Shown here in pieces: positions 10,732-20,707 of a stretch of DNA of 64,000 nucleotides. The translations under genes were made by a program, and so were the position numbers. The notes below the pieces were generated by a model. The model did no database searches. It had not been told where the DNA came from and saw only the letters and a list, made by a program, of their open reading frames with translations. Source of the DNA: Gonapodya prolifera JEL478 (Eukaryota > Monoblepharomycota > Monoblepharidomycetes > Monoblepharidales > Gonapodyaceae); contig KQ965807.1 in NCBI GenBank assembly GCA_001574975.1, positions 172,474-236,473 of the forward strand. The letters run 5' to 3'. Positions within the stretch are counted from its first letter, which is position 1. Each line of letters opens with the position of its first letter.

Positions 10732-11099
10732 TCAATTGCCCCCACTCCCGCCTGCCGCCGCCGCTGCCTTCTTCGCCTCCTGCTTCTCTCTCATTCTCTG
10801 AGCGTCTCGTTCTTTCCGGGCTTGAGCCGAGAGTCCGTCGTCTCTGCGGGTCGGTGTGGATGTATATTTGATTTTCCGCAGTAACGGAGGCAAACGCACA
10901 CCCGCAACTCACTTGCGCCCCTTTGTCAAGTCTCCCTGCTTCTTCAAGTTCTTGGCCCGGTCGCGTTCACGTTGGTCGCCGCCTGGTGGAGATGGCGATG
11001 CAAGTTCAAAGTGAACCCAAGAGGGAGCGGACGGGCGAGAGGTAAGAAGGCGTCGAGGACCGATAGATAGATGTACGGGAAGTTGAGCTTACGGGTCAT
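10732..11099 (-). CDS. SERF family small basic protein (4F5/EDRK-rich)
   Basis: Three exons, 11093-11099, 10913-10982 and 10732-10843, join to a 62-residue protein. It starts MTRGDQRERDRAKNLKKQ, continues GDLTKGRKDDGLSAQARKER and ends in an Ala/Lys then Gly-rich tail. This matches the SERF pattern (MTRGNQRExAR-x-K, then GLSxxARKxRD) over the whole length. SERF proteins are small, highly charged, conserved proteins that bind nucleic acid and modulate protein aggregation. The first exon has only 7 coding bases (ATGACCC), so the gene has no long open frame and is easy to miss. All introns have GT-AG ends and phases agree. Broken F-box copies lie on either side, yet this gene is intact. Confidence 0.9.
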
Positions 11100-11493
11100 T
11101 TGTGTGTTTTGATAGAGATAAGGTGAAGTAGAATCCGATGGAAGGAGGTCACGAGGTGGCGATAGTCTCAGCAAGCGACGACAGTCCGTGCGAAGTGGAG
11201 AGTGCTGCTGATTGCGAACCGAAGAGTGATGCTGTGTGTGTGTGGCTGTAAGTGCGGTGGCCCCCCTGCCCTTCTGCGTTGGCGAGAATCTGAGGAAGAC
11301 CACAGTAGACTACCCTTGAACAACTTAGTGTGGCTCAAAGTTGATAAATATTTGGGATTGCTGACAATAAATACCAAATTAATTCTCATAATGCTGCACT
11401 TGAAAGCCTCTGAGCACCCTCACAGATTCTTTCTCTGTCACACTGATCCCGTTGCATGATTTCTCTTACCCCCACCAATCTTATTTGCTGGCA

Positions 11494-12950
11494 TCACGGC
11501 GAGGGGTCATTTCTCAAATAAAGGAGATCAAATACTTCGCAACACGTCTCCGAAGTCCCGTACACCAACACATCCACTGCCGGACATATCTCGAGAAGTC
11601 TTTTCAGTGCCCTCACATTAGGTGTTGATGGGTCGAATGCAACGTGGTACTTGTCCTCCAAGTCCAATTTATCGTCGTCAAGGAGGCGCACTCCACGCAC
11701 ACGCGCACAGATTCCGCAGTACTGAACTTCGATTGTGTTCAAACGAGGAAAGGCGCCGACGAGAATCCCATACGCAAGTCGATCAAGTCTTCCAGGCTCA
11801 CAGCTTCGAATGTTACCCAAGCTAAGGATTTCCAAGGTTTGGTGTGGTCTGATTTGCCCGCCCGATGTAAAAAACGTCCGCTTGTCAATTCCAGCGCCCT
11901 CGAAGTATTCCACGTTTGGAAACGAGTATAAAAGCGACACCGGTGCGTTGGGGTTGTGGTTGAAGCTGATGTGAGTAGCGCGAAGGGCTTTAAGAAATTC
12001 AGCCTGATGCGTGAGCATGTTGAAGTTGAGGAAGTTACAAGAAAATGTTCAAGCGACAACAGGGCAACTTGCAAAAATTACCTCCTTTAGAAGATGCTCC
12101 TCCAAGGTCGGCATCACTCTTTGATTGTAATTCATTTGAAACATTGTAACGTCTAGGCAATTTGCCAGCGGTACAATCCACGACATTGGCCATTGCACCG
12201 GACTGTCCACGCCAAGGCAGAAAAACAGGACATCGCCAAACGGTAGCAAACGCTTCAGACCCCTTCCGGATGGTATCCCCTACATCCTGCGCTGTCGCCG
12301 CCATGTCCGGTGTGATCGTCAGCTTTAGGTGGAGCTGATACGACGTCGACGAAGAACCAAATGGCATCAAGTTTGCGGTGCGGGGCGCTTATAGGAGAAC
12401 ACACATGAAGAGCCAGGGTCTCCGAACCAGGGTCGCACGATGTGCTGCCGTAATTGGAAAAGATTCGTGTCGTCGAGCTCGACGTCTTGCTCGATGGATC
12501 TCATGAGTGGAGGAACGGTGAGTTCTGGAAGGCGCAGTGACAGATCGGCAGAGATGCTGATTTTGGAAACTTTGGACCGGAAACGTCACCGAGGTGGCCG
12601 ATGCAGATTGCAGCGTGACAGTGGTGCGTTCAACCATTTCATGATTGCTGAATGAAGATCGCGGAATCGATGGCACACTAGAGGGATGAGCGTGTAGAAG
12701 ACCTTGTTGTCCGCGAGAAGGGTTGGATGCGTGCGAGGATTTTGGCCCGAAAAACCTCTTCAACTCTTATCCGTCTTAAATGCTTGGTGGCTTTGCGGCA
12801 ATGCAATGTAGAATGGATGAATCTGTGTTGGCAAGCTGCCACAGGAGACGAGATTGAGTTCCACCAAGACCATTTGTGTCCACAGTTTTTGAATCCACCC
12901 ATTTTTAATCAAGGACGCCTTCCCAGACGAAGTCCTTCTCCACATCCTTG
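11494..12950 (-). pseudogene. F-box/LRR family member (copy b), probably frame-broken
   Basis: Reading right to left, an F-box-like helix (DNKVFYTLIPLVCHRFRDLH) lies near 12645-12700. Next come QLHLKLTITPDMAAT near 12300 and LPFGDVLFFCLGV with MSWIVPLANCLDV near 12150-12245. A GT-AG intron of about 78 bases leads to a long last exon, 11494 to about 11996, containing SLLYSFPNVEYFEGAG and ALKRLLEICPAVDVLVYG. The intron and the last exon look healthy. A one-base frame change is needed near 12240 and others upstream around 12560 and 12780. It is a clear paralogue of copy c (RRLLPFG, SWIV-x-x-ANxL and FPNVxYFEG shared). It is either a pseudogene or a gene with assembly indels. Confidence 0.55.
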
Positions 12951-13087
12951 TTCATCTCGCTGACAACAGGGGCTTCTCCTCCCATGTGCCGCTCGTGTAT
13001 CGCCGATTCCATGAGATACAGTGCGAGATCCAAAAAGGTACCAACTCACTTGATGGTTCCAGCGCCACGGCTGGGTCACGCTGACAT

Positions 13088-14331
13088 TTGCTGCTGAAAG
13101 CGTCTACTATGAGCCTCTGGATGTCTCTTGAATCGAACGATCATGGCTTTTTGCTCCCTGACCTCCTTTTGCTCCGGGATGGACGACTTCCATCTGATGT
13201 GGTTCCTCCCATCAAGACCTCCTCTCGCTTGAAGAAGAAAATCGTACAGCCTCTGTGCAATAGTTGCAACGGCTCTTGTTGGTCTCCTTATTGTCTCCGG
13301 CCGAAGCTTTGTCTTCAACAAGTTCGACTCGCAGAAACGTCAGCGACGGAAGCAGCTGAAACCCTCGTCGCGGCTTTAAGGCGCTTGCTTCCGTTTGGTA
13401 GTGTGAGAATTGAAAGCCTTACTATTATGATTGACAGAAAGCTCCCAATCTCGTGGATCGTGGAATGCGCGAACAGCCTCAACATTGCCAAAATAAGATT
13501 CGAGGAGGACTTTGAGTTTTCACGCAGATATGTAACAGCTTTCGATGAGGACTTTGCGTTTAGACGCAGTCATGTTACAGCTCTGCAAGATTATTTCAGG
13601 TCGTGGTGATTAGATTCCATTATTTTATTCAACGCGCTCATTTGTTTCATCCCAGTCTTAATTGTTGCAGGCACAATCCGCCAAAGCAGTTTGTGCCACC
13701 GATCTTGCCCTCGTGGACATACCCGTGTCCCTGCTATTTCTTTTCCCCAACGTCCACTATTTTGAAGGGTCGGGGAATTGGGCGGACTCGACGACATTTT
13801 CTGCACCAGATGGTCGAGGAAAGCTGTCGCACAAACACTTGGAGACACTTAATCTGGGTGATCTTGACAGGATCAAGTTTGATGCCATTGATGGCTTGGC
13901 CATGGAATCAGTGACGGTGCCTTTCCTCGTTTGCACGCTCTGGAATTCAATTACTCACTGAACTGCGCAAGATGATGACAGAGGACTGCAAGGACGTCTG
14001 GGACAACTATGAAGCCACAATGGACGGTTCGGTCAACTCTGTAGTGGCACTCAAGCGGCTCCTTGATTTTTGCACTCATTTGTCGGCCACTGTTTTTGTG
14101 CAAGATATCATACACGGTGAACAAGACCCCTTGAGCTCTTCTCGAAACTTCAAAGCTGTGCCATCCCCAGTCCACCACCGTGTCACTCTGAATTGCACCA
14201 TGTTCGGGAACGTAGGGTACAAGGTGGAAAATCGACTACCTCACTTTCAAGTCACAGGGTTCAAAACTCTCTGCTCCAAGAGGTTTTTGCGGATACACGC
14301 TTTTCGCCTTCCAACCACCCTTCCCCAATGA
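13088..14331 (+). pseudogene. F-box/LRR family member (copy c), probably frame-broken
   Basis: The main open stretch ends at 13609 and includes LVAALRRLLPFGSVRIESLT and ISWIVECANSLNIAKIRF. The next piece (13662-13961) has LLFLFPNVHYFEGSG, and the last one (13972-14200) ALKRLLDFCTHLSATVFV. The same landmarks in the same order occur on the minus strand in copy b. An intron with GT at 13600 and AG at about 13670 sits where copy b has one, but the phase does not fit by one base. I found no clean F-box at its 5' end. Coding stops before the convergent P450, whose stop is at 14439. Confidence 0.5.
13505..13588 (+). repeat. 42-bp in-frame tandem duplication
   Basis: Two adjacent 42-base units (13505-13546 and 13547-13588) encode EDFEFSRRYVTAFD and EDFAFRRSHVTALQ. 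The copies have diverged at several positions. Confidence 0.85.
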
Positions 14332-14438
14332 ATAACGATCAAAAAATACACATTGAAATCCTTCACATTCCCTGGGACCCATCATACTTCAAGTGGATTA
14401 CCTTGTACATAGTAACGACTGACCAAAGGCTGCTCCCG

Positions 14439-17015
14439 TCACTTCGCTGAAATAGGTAACAACTTTATATTCACACCGTTCCCTGCCTTGATTGTCCCTT
14501 GAGACGCGACAACGAACTGCGGGCAAAGTTGAAAGCGAATCAATAGTGTAAAATTTGGGGAGTGCGAACAAGAATGCTATCGGCAAACGGAGGGCTCACC
14601 TTGTAGTTATCGCAGAATCCAATGTCCCACTTTTCCAAAATCGAGGCAAGGACGACACGAAGTTGGGCTGATTCGGCGTGTTTGCGTCACACTCGAACTC
14701 CCCTTATATTTCTCAACAGGTCCACGAGGACTCACCGAGTGCTAGCCTCTCTCCCAAGCACTTCCTCGCCCCATTTCCAAACGGAGAGTTCGCGAATGGG
14801 TTTATCGCACCTCCGTTTCCAGTCGCGTCATCGATCCTGCGACGGTGACAACCGAGACAATGAGCTCAAACAAGGTGATTCTCGTCGCCAGGGTCAATAG
14901 CAGCTCACCACCGCTGAGGATCCCACGTCTCCGGTCGCAAAAAGTTCTCGGAAGAGCGGCCAGCGCCCATAACGAATGGAGAGACCTTAAAGCAGGGTTG
15001 GGTTCGACATTCATATCAGAACAAAGGCACTGACGCTGCGAAGTCTCACCATATCGTTTTTCCTGAATTCAACGGATTTGTGTTCCCCTGTCAAAGTATC
15101 CACGTACGGCACGACGAAGTCCTCCTTCACGACCCGACCCGCGCCGTTGGGAGCAGCAGGATACATCCTGCAGAATCCGTCGGACTGCTGGTAATTCGCG
15201 CGCTCCCAGTATAACCACTCACCGCAGCGTCTCTTTGATCACGGCATTGAGATTCTTGCACCCGTCAAGAGGCTCCAGAGGAAGTAAAGCGGTCTCAGGA
15301 AGGGAGAGTGACTTGCGCAGGTCTTGGAGTTCCTGGCGGACGGCCTTTTGCCACGACGGGGAGCGCGAGAGCTCATATGTTGCAAAAGTAAGGGTGCCGC
15401 CGGTGGTGTCATGCTGGAGGAAGGGAAAGGTAGCACGGGGAAAGAAGGGTGAACAATTGGATTTGTGGTCGAAACATCGTTGGCGAACGACAATATATAC
15501 TCACCCCGGCAAAGACAAGTGCAATCTAGCAGACCCATCGAAGACAAACGGCGCTCGCGTCATTCAGTCGCCAAATACTCTCACTGCGCAACGAACAACC
15601 CACCACTTGCTTCTTCAGTTCTGCATTGGACATCCATTCGGGCAGCTTCTCGCTCCGCAGGGTATCGTCCAAGATAGATCTCGTACCGTCGTCCTTGCCC
15701 GACTGCGCGCGGTCAATGTGGGTCCCGATGAGGTCGTCGATGATTTTGTAGTGCTCGGCGAATTGCTCCTTCAGGCCTTGTCGTATGGGTGAGCGGTGGA
15801 TTTTGTGTTTGCAGTTGGTGATGTGCTGACGTACCAGGGAACATCTTGTCGCGCATCTCAACACTCCAAGTCGTGCCACCGCCGAGGAGTAAGGCAAGGG
15901 CGACGCGGAGTGATGCAACACCGAGGCCTTTGTCCCAGGCGGTGATGTAGCGGCGGTCACGGGTGCGAAGGCTGTCTACGGAAGCGCCGAAGACGAGTCT
16001 TTGGTGGAGAGAGCAGGAACGATGAGTTCGATGCATACATGATATATGCCAGGCAGAATACGACGCAATCGGTGTGACGCACGAACCTGCTGATGACGTC
16101 GAAGGTGTACAGGTTGTATATGGTCTGCACGTCGAAGCCACTCGGATTCCCAGCGTTTTCTTTCGCAAGTTGGTCGAGGAGAACTTGGACATGCTCGTGG
16201 ATAATGGGCACATACTGGCGGACGGTTACCGTGGAGAAAGTTTTCGAGAAGAGTTCTCGCGCCTCTCTGGGATGGCGAGATATAAATACCCGTGTGAGTG
16301 CAAGTAAGTAAGATTGGTAAACACTGTGAACACTCACCGCCATTCCTTACCATTCGCTTGATGGATCAGGCCTCCCGAGATGGGCACGAACGGCTCAATA
16401 AGAGGGTGATAGCGGGTGTACCGTTCCCAGTCCTTTCCGACGAAAATGGCGCGGAGGAGGTCCGGATTCGTGATTAGAATATTGCGCACGAATGGGTTGG
16501 AGAAGGTGATTTGACGGATGACGGAGCCATGCCTGGACGAACAGTGCAAGTGAGCGAGAGTAGAAAAGTCGAGATGCGGAAGGGATTTCGTACTTTCGAT
16601 GGCGTTCGAGGTTCACCATGTCCACCTTTCGATTTTACGCGGACCGCGAAGGACAGTTTAGAGATAAACACGACATGCGGTGAGTGCTCCAGAAAACGAA
16701 CAAACCCACCTCGGTTATTCGAGAGAGTGGAGGGCTGTTCGATGTGCGCGGAGAATGACCGTTCAGCGACCAATTGAACATAGAAAATGGAGCGTCTTCC
16801 TACATACTTGTTGACGAAGGGGATGGAAATCATGGTGTAGACACCCTTATCTCCTTTGAAAGTCATAAACGCCATTTTGTACAGCTGCGTCGGGGATTCA
16901 TGTCCGGTCATCGGTCATCGGTCGGAGACGGTGTATGGAGGTGGAGCCGCTTAGCACAAACCTCGACGCACAGGTACACAATCGCCGCGGTTACGATCCA
17001 GGAAAGGAGAGACAT
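14439..17015 (-). CDS. Cytochrome P450
   Basis: This is a heme-thiolate monooxygenase, presumably ER-bound. The first exon (16962-17015) encodes MSLLSWIVTAAIVYLCVE, a short membrane anchor. Later exons give NPFVRNILITNPDLLRAIFV (about 16.5 kb), an FSKTFSTVTVRQYVPIIHEH region near 16.2 kb, an I-helix-type HDTTGGTLTFATYELSR near 15.4 kb, the K-helix ExxR as KETLR near 15.24 kb, and the heme loop FGNGARKCLGERLAL in exon 14736-14836 with the Cys ligand present. The last exon, 14439-14516, ends LLPISAK. I count at least nine exons; the second to fourth are uncertain and the usual Pro-rich hinge is not clearly seen. The I-helix motif lacks the usual Ala/Gly before its Asp. Substrate and CYP family cannot be read from the sequence. 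Confidence 0.88.
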
Positions 17016-17235
17016 CTTTGCACGGGCGATGCGCGGGATACGCCGTGTGCGGGTTCGTCTTCTGGTTTCTGGTTGACGTGTCTTCGGCTTATGTCACCCG
17101 ACTGTTGCAGCGCCCGCTGCGGTCGGTAGTCTCCCAACTGTCGAACCGCGACGACACGAGGAATGAAAATCAGCAAGAAGCTCGCTAAAATGAAGCTTTT
17201 GTGAATTGATCAACCCAGGCCAATCGCTCACCGTC

Positions 17236-18580
17236 CGTGATGGAATCAATCACAATCGTTATCCTCCAGCGCATTTTCCGTTTCCTCCCACAAAAGCCTT
17301 CTACTCCAGAATCCCTCGCCTCTCAAGGACATTCCGGAAAGCTACACTCGGCGCTCTCCCCGGATGTCCTGGCGACATGATTGGAGTGAGCTACGATGTC
17401 ACAGTCACGGCGGCCGACAGTTTTGGCCCTTCCGCGGGAAATCAATCGACAAAGTGGAGATTCCGAACTTTTCACTTGGTTCGAGGCCCAGACGGGACCG
17501 CAATCTGGACAGTTTTTAGAAGTACCCTGACGCTTCGGGCATCAGATGTTGTGAGCGTGGGAGGGGTAGGAGAGCTTTCCTGCGGGAGTTACGCAACCTG
17601 ATGCGAGTTGATTACAGTTTGAGGAAACTGCCTCAGCTCCGCGCTAGATCCATGATCATCGTGTTGGTATCCTCCGATATCGTGCATGAGGAAGGGGATG
17701 ATCTGACCCCCACAGACGGAGCTGTGTTTCGGTTGATTGTTGACTTTGTTCGAGAGGAGAAAGTCCCCGAGTTCCATCTCAACAAGGAGGATGTATTGCT
17801 GTTGGGCACGTTGCCCAAAGAGCTTCAGCTGGAATCTACTTCAAGGGTTACCGCGCATGGATCCCTGCACGCTCTTACAGCTGCTTCCGATTTTCTCAGG
17901 CGGTTTCCAAACGCTGTTATCTTAACAGGCAAATCGTTTTTATGTCTAAATATTTTGTGGCTCGGAGATGTACAGTATCCTGGAATCACCTTTGACGGTA
18001 AAACTGAAACCCCAGCACTCCAACATTCGAACCATATTCTTTCAAGCCACGCGTTCGTTCCCAAATATTGTGGAACTTGGATACATCTCACTGCTTCGCA
18101 GTGGGCTTAAATGGAATCGCTTCGTGGACAGCAGGGGGGGATCCGTTACCTCCCATGAAAGGAATCAAAAAGTTTCACATCGTCGTGCGGATTCCCGACT
18201 TGAAGCCCGAACATCTCAGCAACACAGACTTTGAGTTGTGCATTAAGGCAGTGATGGATCTGCTTCCCAGCCTTCAATGCCTCAACATCAACGTTCTAGA
18301 CAAGGGATACGACGGCAGTCGGAGTCCCGAGCTCTTGGGAGCCATTTTTGACTGTGTGATACGCTAAGCGCCGCTCACGTGCGTGATTGACATTGATGAA
18401 ATTGAACTGGCGGTGCTGCCAGATTTCTTCGCACACCTTGGAATGGACGATTTCAACATGGGAATCTACGACCGTGTTTTGAAAGTTTCGGAGACCGATG
18501 CTTGGCCGGAAGTTTTGCGAGGGTGGGATGGGAGGAATGCGGTGCGATTGTCGGCACAGATCCGAGACGGATGGAGTTGA
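17236..18580 (+). pseudogene. F-box/LRR family member (copy d), frame-broken
   Basis: The Met at about 17240 opens MESITIVILQRIFRFLPQK. One base later the F-box continues as AFYSRIPRLSRTFRKATLG, matching the F-box of copy b (KVFYTLIPLVCHRFRDLHSA). The break lies in an A run near 17293. Further pieces are DVLLLGTLPKELQLE and SLHALTAASDFLRRFPNAV (17.8-17.9 kb), FQATRSFPNIVELGYISLL (about 18.05 kb) and IKAVMDLLPSLQCLNINVL (about 18.25 kb), with a final stretch to 18580. The FPN motif recurs in copies b and c. At least three frame changes are needed, and only some could be introns. Confidence 0.5.
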
Positions 18581-18810
18581 AAGGGGAAGCGGACGTTGAA
18601 TAGTTTGCTATTGATGGATAAGGATGGACGCAGTGGATTCGACAAAGATAACACATGTATCGAACGTGTAGGCAATGCACAGAATGTCGGAATCAACAAG
18701 GTTTCGTTGTTTCGGAGACGGAAGAAATCAGTTGCTGGTCCACAGGTTCTGCCGCTCCGTCCACCGAGTTGATTGAAATACGACGACGCTCCCCCCCGCC
18801 ACACAGCGAA

Positions 18811-20306
18811 ATGACGTTAAAAGAGAAGATCTGCATCGTCACGGGAGGGACTGAAGGTTCGCATCGCTCTCTGCCTGGATGTCATCAGTTTTCCCCGCCA
18901 GTTACAATTATAATTGCATCCGTCCCCCGCTCTCCCTTCTTCCCGTCAAGGAATCGGACTGGCCGTAACTCAGCGGCTTCTGGAGCTCGGGGCAAAAGTC
19001 ATGATTGGAAATCGGAACGAGAAGCTCGCCGAAGATGGTGTGTTCTTGTCGCAACGAATAGTTCCTTTGGTACCTTCCGTCAATTCACGATTGCATCAAA
19101 CTACTGATTTTAGTCATCGCTTCTCTCAAGTCGACGGACCCCGCTTTCGAATCTCGGATCGGTTTCAAGCGGACCGACATCTTATCCATGGACGATAACC
19201 GTGCCTTGGTGGATGCAACAATTGAAAAGTTCGGCGGACTCGACGTGGTAGTGGCGAACGCTGGATTCAGCTGCTCGCCGTTTCTCGCAGAGATCGAGAA
19301 GGGAAGGTTTGTGACTGGAAATGAGACTTTATGTCTAAAGCACTTAACCCCACATGCTGCGCCAGCGATGACGACTTCATTCGTGGCATACAGGGCAATC
19401 TTGTAGGCACGATGGTGTTGTGCCGCGCAGGTGCGTCGAGCCCGCTTGCCCTGCCCTCTGTCCTGGATTCCTCAATGAACCATTCCACTCACGTTTTCAG
19501 CTCTCACTTATTGGACAAAGGCTTCAAAGTCTGGAAGCATCGTGATCACTTCATCGGTGGCTGGATACTTTCCATCAAAGGGACACCCTTGCATGAGCTA
19601 TGCTGTTTGCAAGGCGGCTCAAAGTAGGTTGATCGCCGTGAATGTTACCACAAGGATCACCTGACAACCAACCTCGAAACCTCGATATGCAGATCAGTTT
19701 GGTGAGTGACTCTGTACCTCGCTACTCTACAAAAAGAAATGCCGCCCAAGCATCGTGGTTGAATAATGTAATCACGTCGCGTATCAGCTGCAAATTTGCA
19801 AGTTCTCCTTGAATCATCCGCAAAGGCCAAGGGACTCGAGCACTCGCCCATCCGCTGCAATACCATTATGCCGGGTCTTGTGTGGACCAACATTTGGAAG
19901 AAGGGAAGACATGAAGCGGTGAGAACTCGGGATTTCGACTCGAATATACGTTTGATATGATGAGTGATGAGTCTCTCACCTAAAAAGGCTGCCTACGAGA
20001 GCCCGAAAGATTTCGAGAGTCGAAACCCATTCGGAAGCGAGGCTTTCGAGGTTCAGGGTGGCTGGTGAGCTTCATGTTCCACCTCTTCCAACCTAGCCAC
20101 TCAGAATTCGCGCCGACGCTTTCACCAGGACACCCATGGACAAACTCGTCGACGCATACATACGCTGCATTGAGGACGAGGCCGTTCGCGGAAGTTGCTT
20201 TGTCGTGAGCGGGGCAGGTGGAGAAATGAAGCAGTACCCCATCGAGGGGGCGACGGATGCAGGAGGGGATTTGGAGTATGAGAAGTACATCAGCAGAGCG
20301 AGTTGA
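18811..20306 (+). CDS. Short-chain dehydrogenase/reductase (SDR)
   Basis: This is an NAD(P)-dependent oxidoreductase of the classical SDR type; the substrate is unknown. The start at 18811 gives MTLKEKICIVTGGTEG, and splicing at 18856 completes the Rossmann Gly motif as TGGTEGIGLAV. Further exons hold IGNRNEKLAEDG, the NAG motif in VVVANAGFS (about 19.25 kb), the catalytic Ser in SGSIVITSSVAGY, and Tyr/Lys as YAVCK near 19.6 kb. The C-terminal exons have IMPGLVWTNIWKKGRHEA and end YEKYISRAS. All catalytic residues are present and introns are GT-AG, so the gene looks functional. It is convergent with the zinc transporter downstream. Confidence 0.88.
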
Positions 20307-20707
20307 GAGACCTCTGAGACGCTGTAATGGGCGATGCCGAGTTGGGGTTAATTGGAGAATATATTCATGTTCTTCAATCATTGTTCGTTGACTGCAATCG
20401 CTCCGTATCGAATTCGGAATATTATCGTTAGGGGGGCTTCTCTAGCTTGACGATATTGGACAGGACCGATAAAGATCGTCGAGCATAAGATCTTCACACT
20501 CCATATACGGAGATATGATTGCAATTACATATGTTTACAATACACCGGAATGATTATTCCAAATGAGCCACGTTTTAGAGTCAATGAAGAAACAGTTCCC
20601 ACGTTCGCTTTTTCAGGGAGTATCTCAGCCGGCAATTACCGCACCACCTCTCCCTCCTCGGTTCCCTTGTATCAGAAGTAGAATCACACCCCAACCTGAC
20701 CCCTTCC
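20307..20707. other. Intergenic between convergent genes
   Basis: This holds the 3' ends of the SDR (plus) and the ZIP transporter (minus). It is AT-richer than its neighbours. I see no coding sequence or RNA gene. Confidence 0.5.
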
